64,000 bases of DNA, from contig OY727096.1 of the NCBI GenBank assembly GCA_963402885.1, positions 28,067,820-28,131,819 on the forward strand, in the 5' to 3' direction. Positions 14,801 through 25,829 of this stretch are shown in pieces (the stretch's first letter is position 1; each line of letters begins with the position of its first letter). The notes under the pieces are model-generated. The model saw only the letters and a list, made by a program, of their open reading frames with translations. It was not told the DNA's origin and made no database searches. Made by a program: the position numbers and the translations under genes. The stretch comes from Antedon bifida (lineage: Eukaryota; Echinodermata; Crinoidea; Comatulida; Antedonidae).

Positions 14801-17800
14801 TCAAGGTTTAATGACTAGAATGATAATATAATTTTATAATTTTGATTCTTACAGCCGCCACAGTATAAACTGGATCCCCGACTTGCTCGTCTTCTAGGTG
14901 TTCACACTCAAACACGTGCCGTGATCATCAGCGCCCTCTGGCAATACATCAAGACTCACAAGTTACAAGATCCTCATGAGCGTGTCTTTATTAATTGCGA
15001 CATGTACTTCAAGCAGGTAAGGGTTGCGAGCAAGATTACATCATTAAAATAAATTTCACAAATTAATTTTTTTTCTTCAATTTTTATTATATTTTTTATG
15101 GCAAACTTTACACTCACAAAATATTGTATTCAAGCAAAATTTATAGGAATTTACAAAATATAAAAAGTCAATTTAATCCTTCACCCTGACCTTGTTTAAC
15201 ATCTACTAAGTGAACAATAAAACATAAAAATATAAAATAGGTTGGGAACTTGTTAAAAGTCCGAAATGTGCGTCGCATAATGAAAATGGTGACAAGGTAA
15301 ATTTGCGGTGATAAATCTGCATGATATTTCAATTTAAAATCACACCCATTAAATTTTAATTCATAATTATTATATTTTGTTGGTGTTGAAAACATGTAAT
15401 AAAACTTGGCAGCTTAATTCTACGTGACTAAGGTAGTTATCCAACATCTCGGCATGTTTTTGAAAATGACTATTACAAAATTTTTATTAGGTAAATTCGG
15501 AACGACATCCAACCCCTTAACCACAGCAGTCCAACCAATGGAGGTCATTTAGCCCATGTAAAAATTCAATTTCCATTCATATGGCCGATATCATTTTATA
15601 TATAAGATTTCGGGTCACAGGCATAATAAGAAACAGAAATAGGGTTTTTATATAACCACCTGCCTTGAAGAGAATTGCGACCGTGTTCGTCCGGTATGAG
15701 TTACACCACGGAAATTAAAATGGATGTCCAAAACGGTACAGTGTGTGAAACTTGGCCATCATTCAGCGGACCACGACCGATGGTTTGAGACTCATTTTTA
15801 GGACATGTACGTGAGTAAGTGTCCCGTCATTTCGGGCAAACAGATGCAAGGAATCAGTTTTTTTTATTTATATCCGACCAATCACACTCGTAGAAGCAAT
15901 TGTTTTACATCCATTGTGGATTAAAATTGTATTTTGTTGAAGCGTTTGTCGCATTTCGACATGATCTGACTGTCAAGTCGTGTTTCCTTATCGGCAAATA
16001 AATGTCCGATTCTGTTGTGAACAACCTGCCTAATAAGTTTTTAGGATATTGGTTATAAGAGAGCAAATTATGAAAGAAAACAAAAAACTAGGTCTCTCAA
16101 TCAGTAAAAGAAAACTAAAAAAATGTCAACTGAAAGTATATCGAAAAACATTATTAAATTTTGGGTATAATCAAACAAAGTAAACATAAAATAACTTTTT
16201 TTTAATGTTTGGATGAAAATGATAGAAAATTGTCAATATTATAGATCCTGTGTGCAATTAGTTATAATTAGCTAAGAATTATAAAGCTATTATCTATTCT
16301 TTCCTTATGTTGATAAAACGTTCCTGGAAGCACATAAAAAAAGGTTTTAAAAAAGCCTACTTATTGCATTGTGGTTCTATAGTATTGTAATTAGAAAAAA
16401 AAAAAAGAACTCTAAAATAAACTTTTAAAATTTACATTTCGAAAACTTAAATGTTATTTTTCATGTGTTTTTCAAAGTGGCATAAAAAAATAAAACAAAA
16501 GTTTGTTGGTTTATTTTTTTCTATTGCACGTGTCATGACCAGAATTGTACTGGGAAAACGCCCAGATACTTTGTATGCAATTGTTTAGCCAATTCTGTAA
16601 AATATATTTTATGATACTTAAATATGAATTCGTATATAAATAATGAACGTTTATGAGTTTAATGGTGTGCTGTGAATATTTCATGAGTTTTGTAGCATAA
16701 AATAGCTGTGCATTGGTACCATTGATTATCACCATATAGATTAGATATCACTTTTCTGTTAGGTAGAACGTAATACCGAACAGCATGTGATGTGTAATTA
16801 ACCAATCAAATAACAAGAATACACTATTGGGTTATATAATATTGATATTAAATAATTTGGTCAAGGTTTTATATTCATTTTACCACCTACATCTGTTATA
16901 ATATTTAATTTCATTTTTATATATATTCTAATATTAAGCGTTTTATGAAATTTGTTCCTCGGGGGTTATGAGTGGCCTTCTAGTCAAATCATAGTTTTAA
17001 CCTCATTTATAAAATAATAATTTACCAAATTAATTTTGTTAAAGAGAGACTTTAATGATTACCCTGAAAAGAAATAAAATTGTTCCAGGGTGCTATATTT
17101 GTTCAGGACTGGCTGAGTTTATTTATCTTAAAAACTTTTGTTGATTGTTTTGGTTGGAAATAATATGTCCTTATACGCAGACTGGATATCACCTCTTCTT
17201 CTCAAACTTCACCTAAAAACGAATGCAATTATAAAATATATTGACCAACATTTTATTTATAATAAGCCACACCCATAAACTTTTCTAAAACAGATTGGTG
17301 AAGGATATCCACACTCTGCAACTTTACAAAAAAAAAATTGAAATTATGAAATATTTTGAAAAGACTGACCAAAATTATACTTATTTTCCAAATGTGTCCA
17401 GAAGCCATGCCCATTCTTTACATTGTAAAGTTTTTCCTAAAGACAGGTGACCATCAATTATTAGCTCACTCTCTAAAACTTAACTTAGAAATAAATAGAA
17501 AAAAATTTAAAAAATACATTTTTGATATATTTTGTCGAGGCTGACCAAAATTGGATGTCTTTTCCAATGTGTCCTGATTTTGAAGCCATGCCCATTATTT
17601 ATGTTATAAACTTTTTCCTAAAGACAGATGACATTCAAAGGATATTGGCTCACTCTCTAAAACTTGACCTAAACATAAATAAATGTTTGATATATTTTGT
17701 CTAGACTGACCAAAATTTGATGTGTTTTTCAAATGTGTCCTGATTGTGAAGCCACACCCATTATTTATGTTATAATAAGCATTTTCTGAAGTAGACTTTT

Positions 17801-20800
17801 AAGAAGGTTATCACCCACCCTCTTAAGCTTAACCCAAAAAAGGATTAAAATTGTACCATAACAGAGTGATATATTTCGTCTAGACTGACATTTTATTTTT
17901 AATTTTAGTCACACCCAATTTTTTTAGGTTATAAATCTGTTTCTTTATTTTTATTAACCACCTCTTGTGATTTTTGTTAGCCAGCTAGCCTTGTGAGTCA
18001 GGTACCCTTTCTATTATAAACCTGAGGCAGTTACCCCTTGTGATCCAGTTACCCCTTGTGATCCAGTTACCCCTTGTGATCCAGTTACCCCTTGTGATCC
18101 AGTTACCCCTTGTGATCCAGTTACCCCTTTTGATCCAGTTACCCCTTTTGATCCAGTTACCCCTTTTGATCCAGTTACCCCTTGTGATCCAGTTACCCCT
18201 TGTGATCTAGTTACCCATTGTGATCCAGTTACCCATTGTAATCCAGTTACCCCTTGTGATCCAGTTACCCCTTGTGATCCAGTTACCCCTTGTGATCCAA
18301 TAACCCCTTGTGATCCAATAACCCCTTTTGATCCAGTTACTCCTTTTGATCCAGTTACCCATTGTGATCCAGTTACCCATTGTGATCCAGTTACCCATTG
18401 TGATCCAGTTATCCCTTGTAATCCAGTTATCCCTTGTAATCCAGTTACCCCTTGTAATCCAATTACCCCTTGTAATCCAGTTACCCATTGTGATCCAGTT
18501 ACCCCTTTTGATCCAGTTACCCCTTGTAATCCAGTTACCCCTTGTAATCCAATTACCCATTGTGATCCAGTTACCCCTTTTTATCCAGTTACCCCTTTTG
18601 ATCCAGTTACCCCTTGTAATCCAGTTACCCCTTTTGATCCAGTTACCCCTTGTGATCCAGTTACCCCTTTTGATCCAGTTACCCCTTTTGATCCAGTTAC
18701 CCCTTTTGATCCAGTTACCCCTTTTGATCCAGTTACCCCTTGTAATCCAGTTACCCCTTTTGATCCAGTTACCCCTTGTGATCCAGTTACCCCTTTTGAT
18801 CCAGTTACCCCTTGTGATCCAGTTACCCCTTTTGATCCAGTTACCCCTTGTGATCCAGTTACCCCTTGTGATTACCTTCACAATTGTAAATAGTTTTATA
18901 TCTGTTTTCTTTCTTTTTGTTTTTCTTTTATATTTTATTTTTGTTGTAAATATGTTTACTGAACCACTTTGGAAATCAGTACATTTGTATTGAAAGTGTA
19001 TTTCAGTTTAAAGAAAGAACAAATAAATAAATAAAAATTTTTGAACATGGTACACTATTTTTGTGACGAATGGTCTATTTTAATGCATTTCACCATTGTT
19101 CTTTGTCCATTCAAAGTTCTATTAATAACGACTTTTGACCGTCCTGTCTACAACATGTAATAAATGCCCAACAAACTTTCTTTATAATATAAATCTTTTA
19201 CCGGTTAAAACAAAATACAACAAACCAATGCAAGTATTATAAAACTTAATCCCAAAAGAAATATTTAATACAAGGAGAGCTGTATCATGTTTTATTGCTA
19301 TTCAAAACATACTAACATGTTATTCCTAAATTCGTTCACACCTCGTATATCTACACATTATACCACACTCGCATGAACATGTGATATATTTCCTGGTTTG
19401 TTAGATGGTATGGTAATGCTAAATAAAAATTGCAGAATCATTTTTTATTCTCGGTCACCCAGCTGTGATTTCATCTGACTCATATTGGTACTATGAAACT
19501 ACAGTAGTAATCATGATTAACAATAATGATTTAAATCTACTAGCGTGAAGACTCATGTAAATCTTTGTGCTTTCTGCGTAACAAATATCAAGTAAACTAC
19601 ATGTTCTTCTATGTATGGGATGCCACAATCGATTGCTATTTAGTCTTATAACATCTACCCATCGCACATACATACCTTTATCATCAGCTCGGACTTTGAC
19701 TTTACTACATGATTTCATTCATTGCATTGTGTCAATGCGGCATGAGCATCTAATTTGTGATGGAACCCGGCGCAATATAAGATTTCCTTATTATACATGG
19801 CAAAATCTGACGGTGAAATAATGGGACGATATTTACTTCCAAAACATATTTATCATCAAGACCTTGATGCAAGGGAAATCCCCCTCCCATGCGAAAGAAA
19901 AATCAATAAATCAGAAAAATAACACATACTAGTAAATCTAGGAGAAAATGTGAAAAACTGAGAGCACGATGTTTGAGTACAAATACTTGAATCTCCCAGC
20001 TAAAATGGGAATGTACTTGTGTAATATACAGGTAACTTTAAAATTCTTAAAATTAATCTCTTATTTTTCATGACTATAGATTTTTGAATGTTCTCGTTTG
20101 AAGTTCTCCGAGATTCCACAGCGATTACACGCTCTGCTGCACCCACCTGAACCAATCGTAATTCACCATACAATTCAGGTCGAAGGTTCCGACCAGAAGA
20201 AAACTGCGTGTTATGACATTGATGTTGAAGTGGTATGAATATATACTTGTTATTTCTGAAATTTATTTAAATGGGGATAATACCATGGAGCTATAAAATT
20301 AGATAATACCAACAAATCTTTGCAATAGATTGATCATAATAATGAAAAAACCAACATTTTGCATCGACTGATATTAAGGGACCAGGTCAACATTCTACTG
20401 CAGTTACTGCAGTACTGTAACTAAATTTTGTTTACCCTATTCATGTTTATGCAATTATTCAGCAAGTTTTTCTTTTTTCTATTTATCTTTTGTATTTTCT
20501 TTTTAATTTTAAATTAATGATAATATTTATACTTTAAAATAAGATGTAAGCAATTTTCTCTGACAAGAAACTAATAATGTTCTTTAAAATTTAATTATAT
20601 TTATTTTTATATTGCCATTATTGAATGAATAAATAAATGTTCTTGAAATGAAATGGTTCTTCACATTTTGCAACAGGCGAAAAATAAAAGTTTGAAAGTG
20701 AAATAGACACATCAGTTTATTTATATCTTGGTAATAATTAGATTTCAATTCAGTTTTTTCCTAAATGATCATTATTATGCTTTTTTTAAATTTCAGGATG

Positions 20801-23800
20801 ATACATTGAAAGATCAGATGAAATCGTTCTTATTGTCCACCGCCAGCCAACAAGACATCCAAGCTCTTGACAATAAGGTTTTTATTGATTTATGTTCTGT
20901 ATTCACAAAATGTCTTAATTCGATTAATTTAGTATTAAAAGTATTCATTTGACCTTTATCTATGCTAGGGGTATTAGCTATACAAGTGGTATTACAAGTT
21001 ATACAAAAGATAAACCCCAAAAAAATGAAGTGATCAGAAATTAAAATGTTTTGTGATATCATTTGGTTAATGTTTTTCTTTTGACGCTATTTTATAGAAA
21101 TAAGGTTCTAACTAAGTGTATAACGAAGGTAACATGAGCATATGAATTTGTTGAAATGGGCGGAGCCTGAATACGACCATTATAATTCTTTCTTGAGAAC
21201 ATCCTTTTGAATATCCACTATAGGAATTCTATCAACAGTAACTTACTTCTCCTTTGCATAATAAATGATTAAAGCTCTGTCTACACTATCAAACTTTATG
21301 TGACAAAAGAATGTGATGTGGCCATATATGGACATGATGATGACATATCACTACCATATTTGGGCATATCACTACCATATTTGGTAGAGCTTAATATATT
21401 GATGATTTCACTTTGTCTTTAGATTCATGAGACTGTTGAAACCATCAACCAGCTGAAGATCCAACGCGAGTTCATGCTTGGTTTTGCACGGGATCCTCAA
21501 GTGTTTATCAATGAATGGCTAGTCTCTCAGACCAGAGATCTAAAGGTACAGTACATCATTTTAGACCCATTTACTCATACATTTGGATCTGCTAATTGGC
21601 CACTCCTTGGCCGCTCCAGGATTTAATTGCTTTGGTCCAATCCTGTGTGTTTACACTTCCGTTCCAAATGAGGGCTCCAACAATTAATTTATTTCATTTT
21701 CCACTGCATGAGCTGGCCCAAAAGTAAAGCCACTCCTGAACATACACTTAAGAGGTGGCCCAGGCCCGAGTCTGGACCAGGACTGGCCTAACTTTGTGAA
21801 ATATGTACACTTATCAATTGCTGGCCCAGGCCCGAATCATAAGTGTAAACGAGTCTTAGAGAGTCAGTTGTTGCAGCTTTTGATGTCCTGGTGGTCAGAT
21901 TTACCAAATGTGCTTAGCAAAAAAAAAATCATCTTATCTTTGTTTTAAGTCAATTTTTCAACATAACCTAAGCAAAAAAAGTATTTGAAAAATCTTAGAT
22001 AAGGAATACATTCAATGAGGAAAAAAAATGGTTTGATATTAACTATTTTTACTTAGTGCCATCCTAGGTCTCTTGATCGCGAGGTACCATATTGTGCTCT
22101 TGGCTTTAGTCCTTAATAAGACACTTTATTAATCATTATTCACTCAGGTGTGTAAAGAGGTAATAAAAATGCAATAGTATCCCATTTGGTTCATGCTACT
22201 GGAACTTGTTCTTGCCACACATAATCCACATGGCTTGGCATGAAAAAATATGTAAAGTTTATGACTGCATGCTATTGTAGACAGGTATGCTTCGTGGGAC
22301 TGAAACATAGTTTTTTGATTGAATCTGTTCTCTACTGAGTTGATAACGGTCAACCCTTTCCTCACTTTTTAGTATGTTCTATGCAACGTACTGTCAAATG
22401 TATAGACTTAACAGCGGTTTGTAAACCTAGGACAGTCTTGTTACAATTTTTCTGATACTAAGCAGGACATAAAATTGGAATTCTTCTATGCAGTAGCATT
22501 TGGAGAATGAGATGACAAATTTTTATTTGAAATTGTTCCATACATGGGGTACTGTTAAAAGACACTTCCATCCCAGCTGTGCATTTCCTAGGCATTTTCT
22601 AGACCTGTGTTTAAAAGTGAACAATAAAAAATTGCCCTAGTTTTAGTGGCTAAAGGTATGTTGTTATTTTAATCCGATATGTAGGTCACTTTGTAATTAA
22701 TTGAGGTGGGGTCACGGACATGAGCCTCGATTTATGACATTCTGTTCTAATCTCGGACGTTTTCCAGAATACCCCTGTTGGACAAATTCGTCCAGTTGTT
22801 TACAAAAATGGAACGTTTTGAGAAACATGTACAATTCTAGGTATACTTTTGTGGCTGTTACTTTACATTTGATTATTGTCACATAAGGCAATTCTCGCAT
22901 GACAAAAAGGATTGTAGAAATGTATCCCTGAGAAACCTGAGCCTAGTTCTTGATGAAAGGTTCTAAAATTCCCCAGATTCCAGGCAGGTTATAATTACTT
23001 TATAATACAGTATTTTATAATTGCTTACATAAAATTTGTATGCGATAGTCTCCATTGAGAAATAATGGAGTAATAATGGAGTGTTTTCGCAGAAGTATGC
23101 ATTTATTGATTTTAGGAAACTTTAGAGACAATATTTCATAATTGTTCAATCCATTGTCTAAACCTTTTTTAAGGCCTTCTACTCAACCTAATTCCAACAC
23201 AGATTTTGACAGTATGTAAACGAAACCTCACTAAAGCTATTTATACCATTGTGTATGTATTTTTTTGGTTCCACGTAAAAGTAATAATTTTCAAGTTAAT
23301 ATATCAGAAACAAAAGAGCGTTGAACAGTAAAAGTGTCGTAGTGATAATAAGAACCAATTTGTCCGCATATTTGGGGTAAAGATGATCTTGCTGCATCTT
23401 TTAATACTCATATCAATGTTTATTAAATATTAATAATATTTTGAGTTAGAAGAAGTAACATCTAAAAAAAGTGGCAGTTACATAGGTTTCTAATCCATTC
23501 ATTACAAGTTTCAGTTTTCATTTCCAATTACTATTTTCGATACAATGATAACAAACTAATTGTTTTAAATTCTTTTAAATTACTTAGAAAATGCTTCGCA
23601 ATAGATTCATATTTATAATGGACATTAACATACAAATCACATGCAACAACTTTAATCTCCCTTTAAGTCCAATTTACACAGACTAGCGTTAACGGTAAAG
23701 TGATCGTAAATGACAAATATAGAATGTTACTTCTAATGACCATTTACACACAACGCGAAGTGGATTGGCGATTGATCGGAAACATGCTCAGGATAGATAC

Positions 23801-25829
23801 AGATGCTATGTGGAACAAGCTAAATGTTTTTCCACTTACTGCTGTCTGTGTAAATTGGCTCCTCTGAGTTTTCACCAAGATGGAGTACATTGAGGTGACC
23901 TTGTACTCCAAAGATGCACTGGGTTCTTTAAACTGCACATGAGCCAGATGTGCACACAGAACCTATATAGTTTTAAAACCTTGTCTGAGAAGGCTTGCTC
24001 TACCATCAGAAATATGGCCCAGCAGAGCACCTCTGGGATGTAATGCCAACAACTAGGCCACTCGACCAGATTATATAGCCTAGTCAGTTCTCTACTATGT
24101 ATAATAATGTATTTTAACTAAATTGTTCGGGAAACTAGGCATTTTAGGAAACAACACCGAGGGTGATGAGGTTTGGGATAGTTAATAAATAGCCTTATTA
24201 TAGTAGCTATTTGTAACTTTTCTGTTGAAATTAATAACTGTTGTGCATACAGAAGGACGCTACAGTTCTTTACAGGTCATACTGTAGTTTCATATAGCAT
24301 AATTGTAGGACAGAGTATAATATTTGACATCCAGGGAGGTAGCTTTATCAGTGATAAGCAGGAATTCACTCATGTATATCTTTATATATTTTATCAACAT
24401 TTAGTAATGTTGTTATAATTGTTGGCATATGCAATGTCTTTTTACAGTGAACTTTAAACTACATTTTATTGTGCAACTCTCTTGAGACTCTCGAACTGGT
24501 AGGCTGCAATACCTGGAGCTGTTTCTCCACGTACAAAAATATTTCCCCAGTATCATAGGAAAATTCCGTAATACAGCGTCTTATTTGTAATCACATGGCG
24601 TTCCTGTATCATGTAAGGTTAGGTTATTGTCTGATAGTAGCTGATACATGTAATTTTCCTATGATCATGAAGAAATTTAGATACAATAGTGATAATTGGT
24701 CTGGTTTGCATCCATTTAAAAAATGAACAAAATGACAAAGACTGCAAATTGTAAAATGAAATATTGATCTACAACGGGTTCTATATTTGACATGGTATTT
24801 TGTATTGGCCTCTGCCTGCTTAGATCTGCCCACTATCTTGATTATTTTCTAAATTGTTTTAAATGTTTTCTTGAACTCATGCTATCATTTTAATGTTACT
24901 TTTTTCATCCAGTGTTGTTAATTTTGTCAAACATAAGGAATATATTGATAAGTTTCAGTAAATCATAACTGTCAGTGCCTAACAAAGAAAATAAGACTAA
25001 ATGCATTAGGTACTTCACTACTTTAATTATCATGTTTGAGACCCTGGAACTTTCTATAGCTTCATCGCCCATTAGGGCTTCATGTTCTGACATTTACTTT
25101 TGTTTGATGTGCCTTTGATGTTTTTTCCCTCAGATTTTAAGTAACGACAAATATCTTTTACCATACAACTTCTTTTATATAATAAGTCTCCACAATTGGG
25201 TTTTTATGAATAAAACCAAATAATAGTATGTCAATCTTGTATAGCTCAACAACACTTTACATTATTGCCTCAGTCATGTGGAACACATAATTAGCTCCCG
25301 TAATGTTGCAGCTAGTAATCAGTGCAGTTGTGTTTGATCAGGTACCCATTTGTACACCTGGATAGAGCGAGGAAAACAGGTAAAGTGTCTTGACTAAAGG
25401 ACAAAAGTAGTCCAAATGCACTGCACCACACTCTCCAAGAAGCAATTCAATGACCCAAATTCCTTTCTGGTTGTCCTCCAAAAGTAAAAATCATCAATAA
25501 AGATTGAATAAAAATAATTTTATTTGTATGATGGAATATATACTTTTTTGTTTCTTCTTGTGTTTCTTAATTAGTGAATTTCAACCCAAATTTTTAATCA
25601 AATGCCAGAAATGTCGAGTCATTCTTTAAATGAAAAGGAAATGAAACTGAATATTTTTTTCTTTTTTTTTCAGACAATGACAGATGTTGTGGGAAATCCA
25701 GAGGAGGAGAGACGATCAGAATCATACAACATGCCATGGACCCAGGAAGCAGTGTTTAGATACTTCTACAGCAAGGTACAGCAGCGCCGAGCTGTACTAG
25801 AACAGACCATTCAAATCAACACTACCTAA
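5849..25829 (+). CDS. SMARCD: SMARCD/BAF60 SWI/SNF subunit (six 3' exons, partial)
   Basis: Coding exons: 5849-5950, 14855-15016, 20080-20232, 20797-20877, 21423-21545, 25674-25829 (stop). Every intron is GT-AG and every junction falls between codons (phase 0). Together they encode 258 residues, roughly the C-terminal half of a SMARCD1/2/3 protein (about 500 aa in vertebrates). Exon 1 here starts [20 protein letters not shown]. Exons 2-3 hold the SWIB/MDM2-type domain ([36 protein letters not shown]). Exons 4-6 carry the conserved C-terminal region, with [20 protein letters not shown] and a SKVQQRR helix near the end. BAF60 proteins bridge transcription factors to the BRG1/BRM chromatin-remodelling complex in the nucleus. 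The paralogue (D1, D2 or D3) cannot be assigned; a single invertebrate orthologue is likely. The N-terminal exons are outside the window. Introns are large (up to 8.9 kb) and full of minisatellites. Confidence 0.95.
5975..6480. repeat. GGAATTATTCC minisatellite in SMARCD intron
   Basis: About 33 degenerate copies of a 14-16 bp unit, typically GGAATTATTCCATG or GGAATTATTCCCTG. The unit contains the palindrome GGAATTATTCC. The array begins about 25 bp after the donor of the exon ending at 5950. An open frame through it (6038-6319) is a by-product of the repeat. Confidence 0.9.
7295..7500. repeat. Tandem repeat, about 36 bp unit
   Basis: Five to six imperfect copies of a unit containing CTTCTACCTAGCCCAGCTTA followed by TTTTAAAAC. 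It lies inside the first large SMARCD intron. No coding meaning. Confidence 0.8.
7815..7975. repeat. ATGATCACTATGC minisatellite
   Basis: About 12 copies of a 13-bp unit, ATGATCACTATGC, with scattered substitutions (TATAATCACTG). The core TGATCA is palindromic. Located in the SMARCD intron 5951-14854. Confidence 0.85.
8720..8815. repeat. Short AATAAACGCCTCCCTCG repeat
   Basis: Four to five decayed copies of a unit like AATAAACGCCTCCCTCG, in a C-rich patch within AT-rich DNA. It is probably a fragment of a dispersed repeat; I do not recognise the family. Confidence 0.5.
10775..11370. repeat. 600-bp polypyrimidine tandem array
   Basis: Almost uninterrupted C/T with regular CACA/CATA interruptions. 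The unit is near 28-30 bp (CTTTCTTCTCCCTCACATAC alternating with CTTTCTTCTCTGCCACA), about 20 copies. The plus strand stays open for 133 codons (10774-11175) only because of this composition; the product would be Ser/Leu/Phe/His-rich low complexity and I reject it as a gene. The strand asymmetry makes triplex (H-DNA) formation possible. Within a SMARCD intron. Confidence 0.9.
12495..12705. mobile_element. Family C foldback element (CTGCAGTAACTGCAGTAG ends)
   Basis: The left end has CTGCATTTACTGCAGTAATT and the right end ACTGCAGTAACTGCAGTAGA, in inverse orientation, about 190 bp apart. A one-ended relative lies at 20390-20450 with CTACTGCAGTTACTGCAGTA followed by the same AAATTTTGTTTAC seen here. 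Non-coding. Confidence 0.65.
14543..14657. mobile_element. Family B foldback element, complete
   Basis: The left end TAAGGTTTGTTCTCACTGGA and right end TCTAGTGCGAACCAAGTTTT are inverse. Between them are ACGCAAGCG and the inverse CGCTTGTG motifs, so nearly the whole 115 bp can fold back. It sits about 200 bp upstream of the SMARCD exon 14855-15016. Confidence 0.75.
17240..17920. repeat. Degenerate long tandem repeat, period about 140-180 bp
   Basis: Five related copies. The shared block GCCACACCCAT / GCCATGCCCAT occurs at about 17265, 17404, 17584, 17751 and (as GTCACACCCAA) 17908. Other recurring blocks are GACTGACCAAAATT and CTCACTCTCTAAAACTT. Copies are diverged, implying an old array. It directly precedes the 18-bp minisatellite in the same SMARCD intron. 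Confidence 0.75.
18015..18880. repeat. 18-bp minisatellite, about 47 copies
   Basis: The unit is GATCCAGTTACCCCTTGT with a small set of recurrent variants (TTTT for TTGT, CCATT for CCCTT, AATCC for GATCC). The period stays at 18 bp, a multiple of 3, and the unit has no stop in several frames, so long open frames appear on both strands (18207-18881 minus, hexapeptide GNWITR-type repeat; 18328-18993 plus, QLPLVI-type repeat). Neither has homology, splice context or non-repeat sequence, so both are treated as artefacts of the repeat. Intron of SMARCD between 15016 and 20080. Confidence 0.95.
20390..20450. mobile_element. Family C element, single end
   Basis: CTACTGCAGTTACTGCAGTA followed by AAATTTTGTTTACC matches one end of the 12495-12705 element. 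The other end is absent. Located in the SMARCD intron 20233-20796. Confidence 0.55.
21270..21393. mobile_element. Family A MITE, rearranged copy
   Basis: The left end TAAAGCTCTGTCTACACTAT is intact. In the right half, ATATCACTACCATATTTGG is duplicated in tandem and most of the right inverted repeat is lost; only GTAGAGCTTAA remains. It ends about 30 bp before the SMARCD exon at 21423. Confidence 0.8.
21559..21862. mobile_element. Family D inverted-repeat element
   Basis: Left end TTTAGACCCATTTACTCATA, right end GTGTAAACGAGTCTTAGAG, imperfect inverse of each other, about 300 bp apart. The interior is unusually GC-rich for this window, with repeated GGCCCAGGCCCGA and TTGGCCGCTCC. No coding capacity. 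It begins about 15 bp after the exon ending at 21545. Confidence 0.55.
23664..23866. mobile_element. Family E foldback element
   Basis: Left end AAGTCCAATTTACACAGACT, right end TGTCTGTGTAAATTGGCTCC, inverse over about 18 bp with few mismatches. The interior is non-coding. The same inverted repeat, collapsed to a bare palindrome, occurs at 60268-60305. Confidence 0.7.
25345..25470. repeat. Possible retroelement-derived fragment
   Basis: Contains ACCTGGATAGAGCGAGG and AAAGTGTCTTGACTAAAGGA. The second resembles a GTGTCTTGCC-AAGGACA motif I associate with widespread invertebrate interspersed repeats; this rests on recall of the motif, not on a search. Within the last SMARCD intron. Confidence 0.3.

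Noticed and set aside
18207..18993. Two long overlapping open frames (224 and 221 codons) as repeat proteins
   Set aside because: Both consist almost wholly of the 18-bp minisatellite, are on opposite strands of the same array, lie in an intron and have no flanking coding signature.
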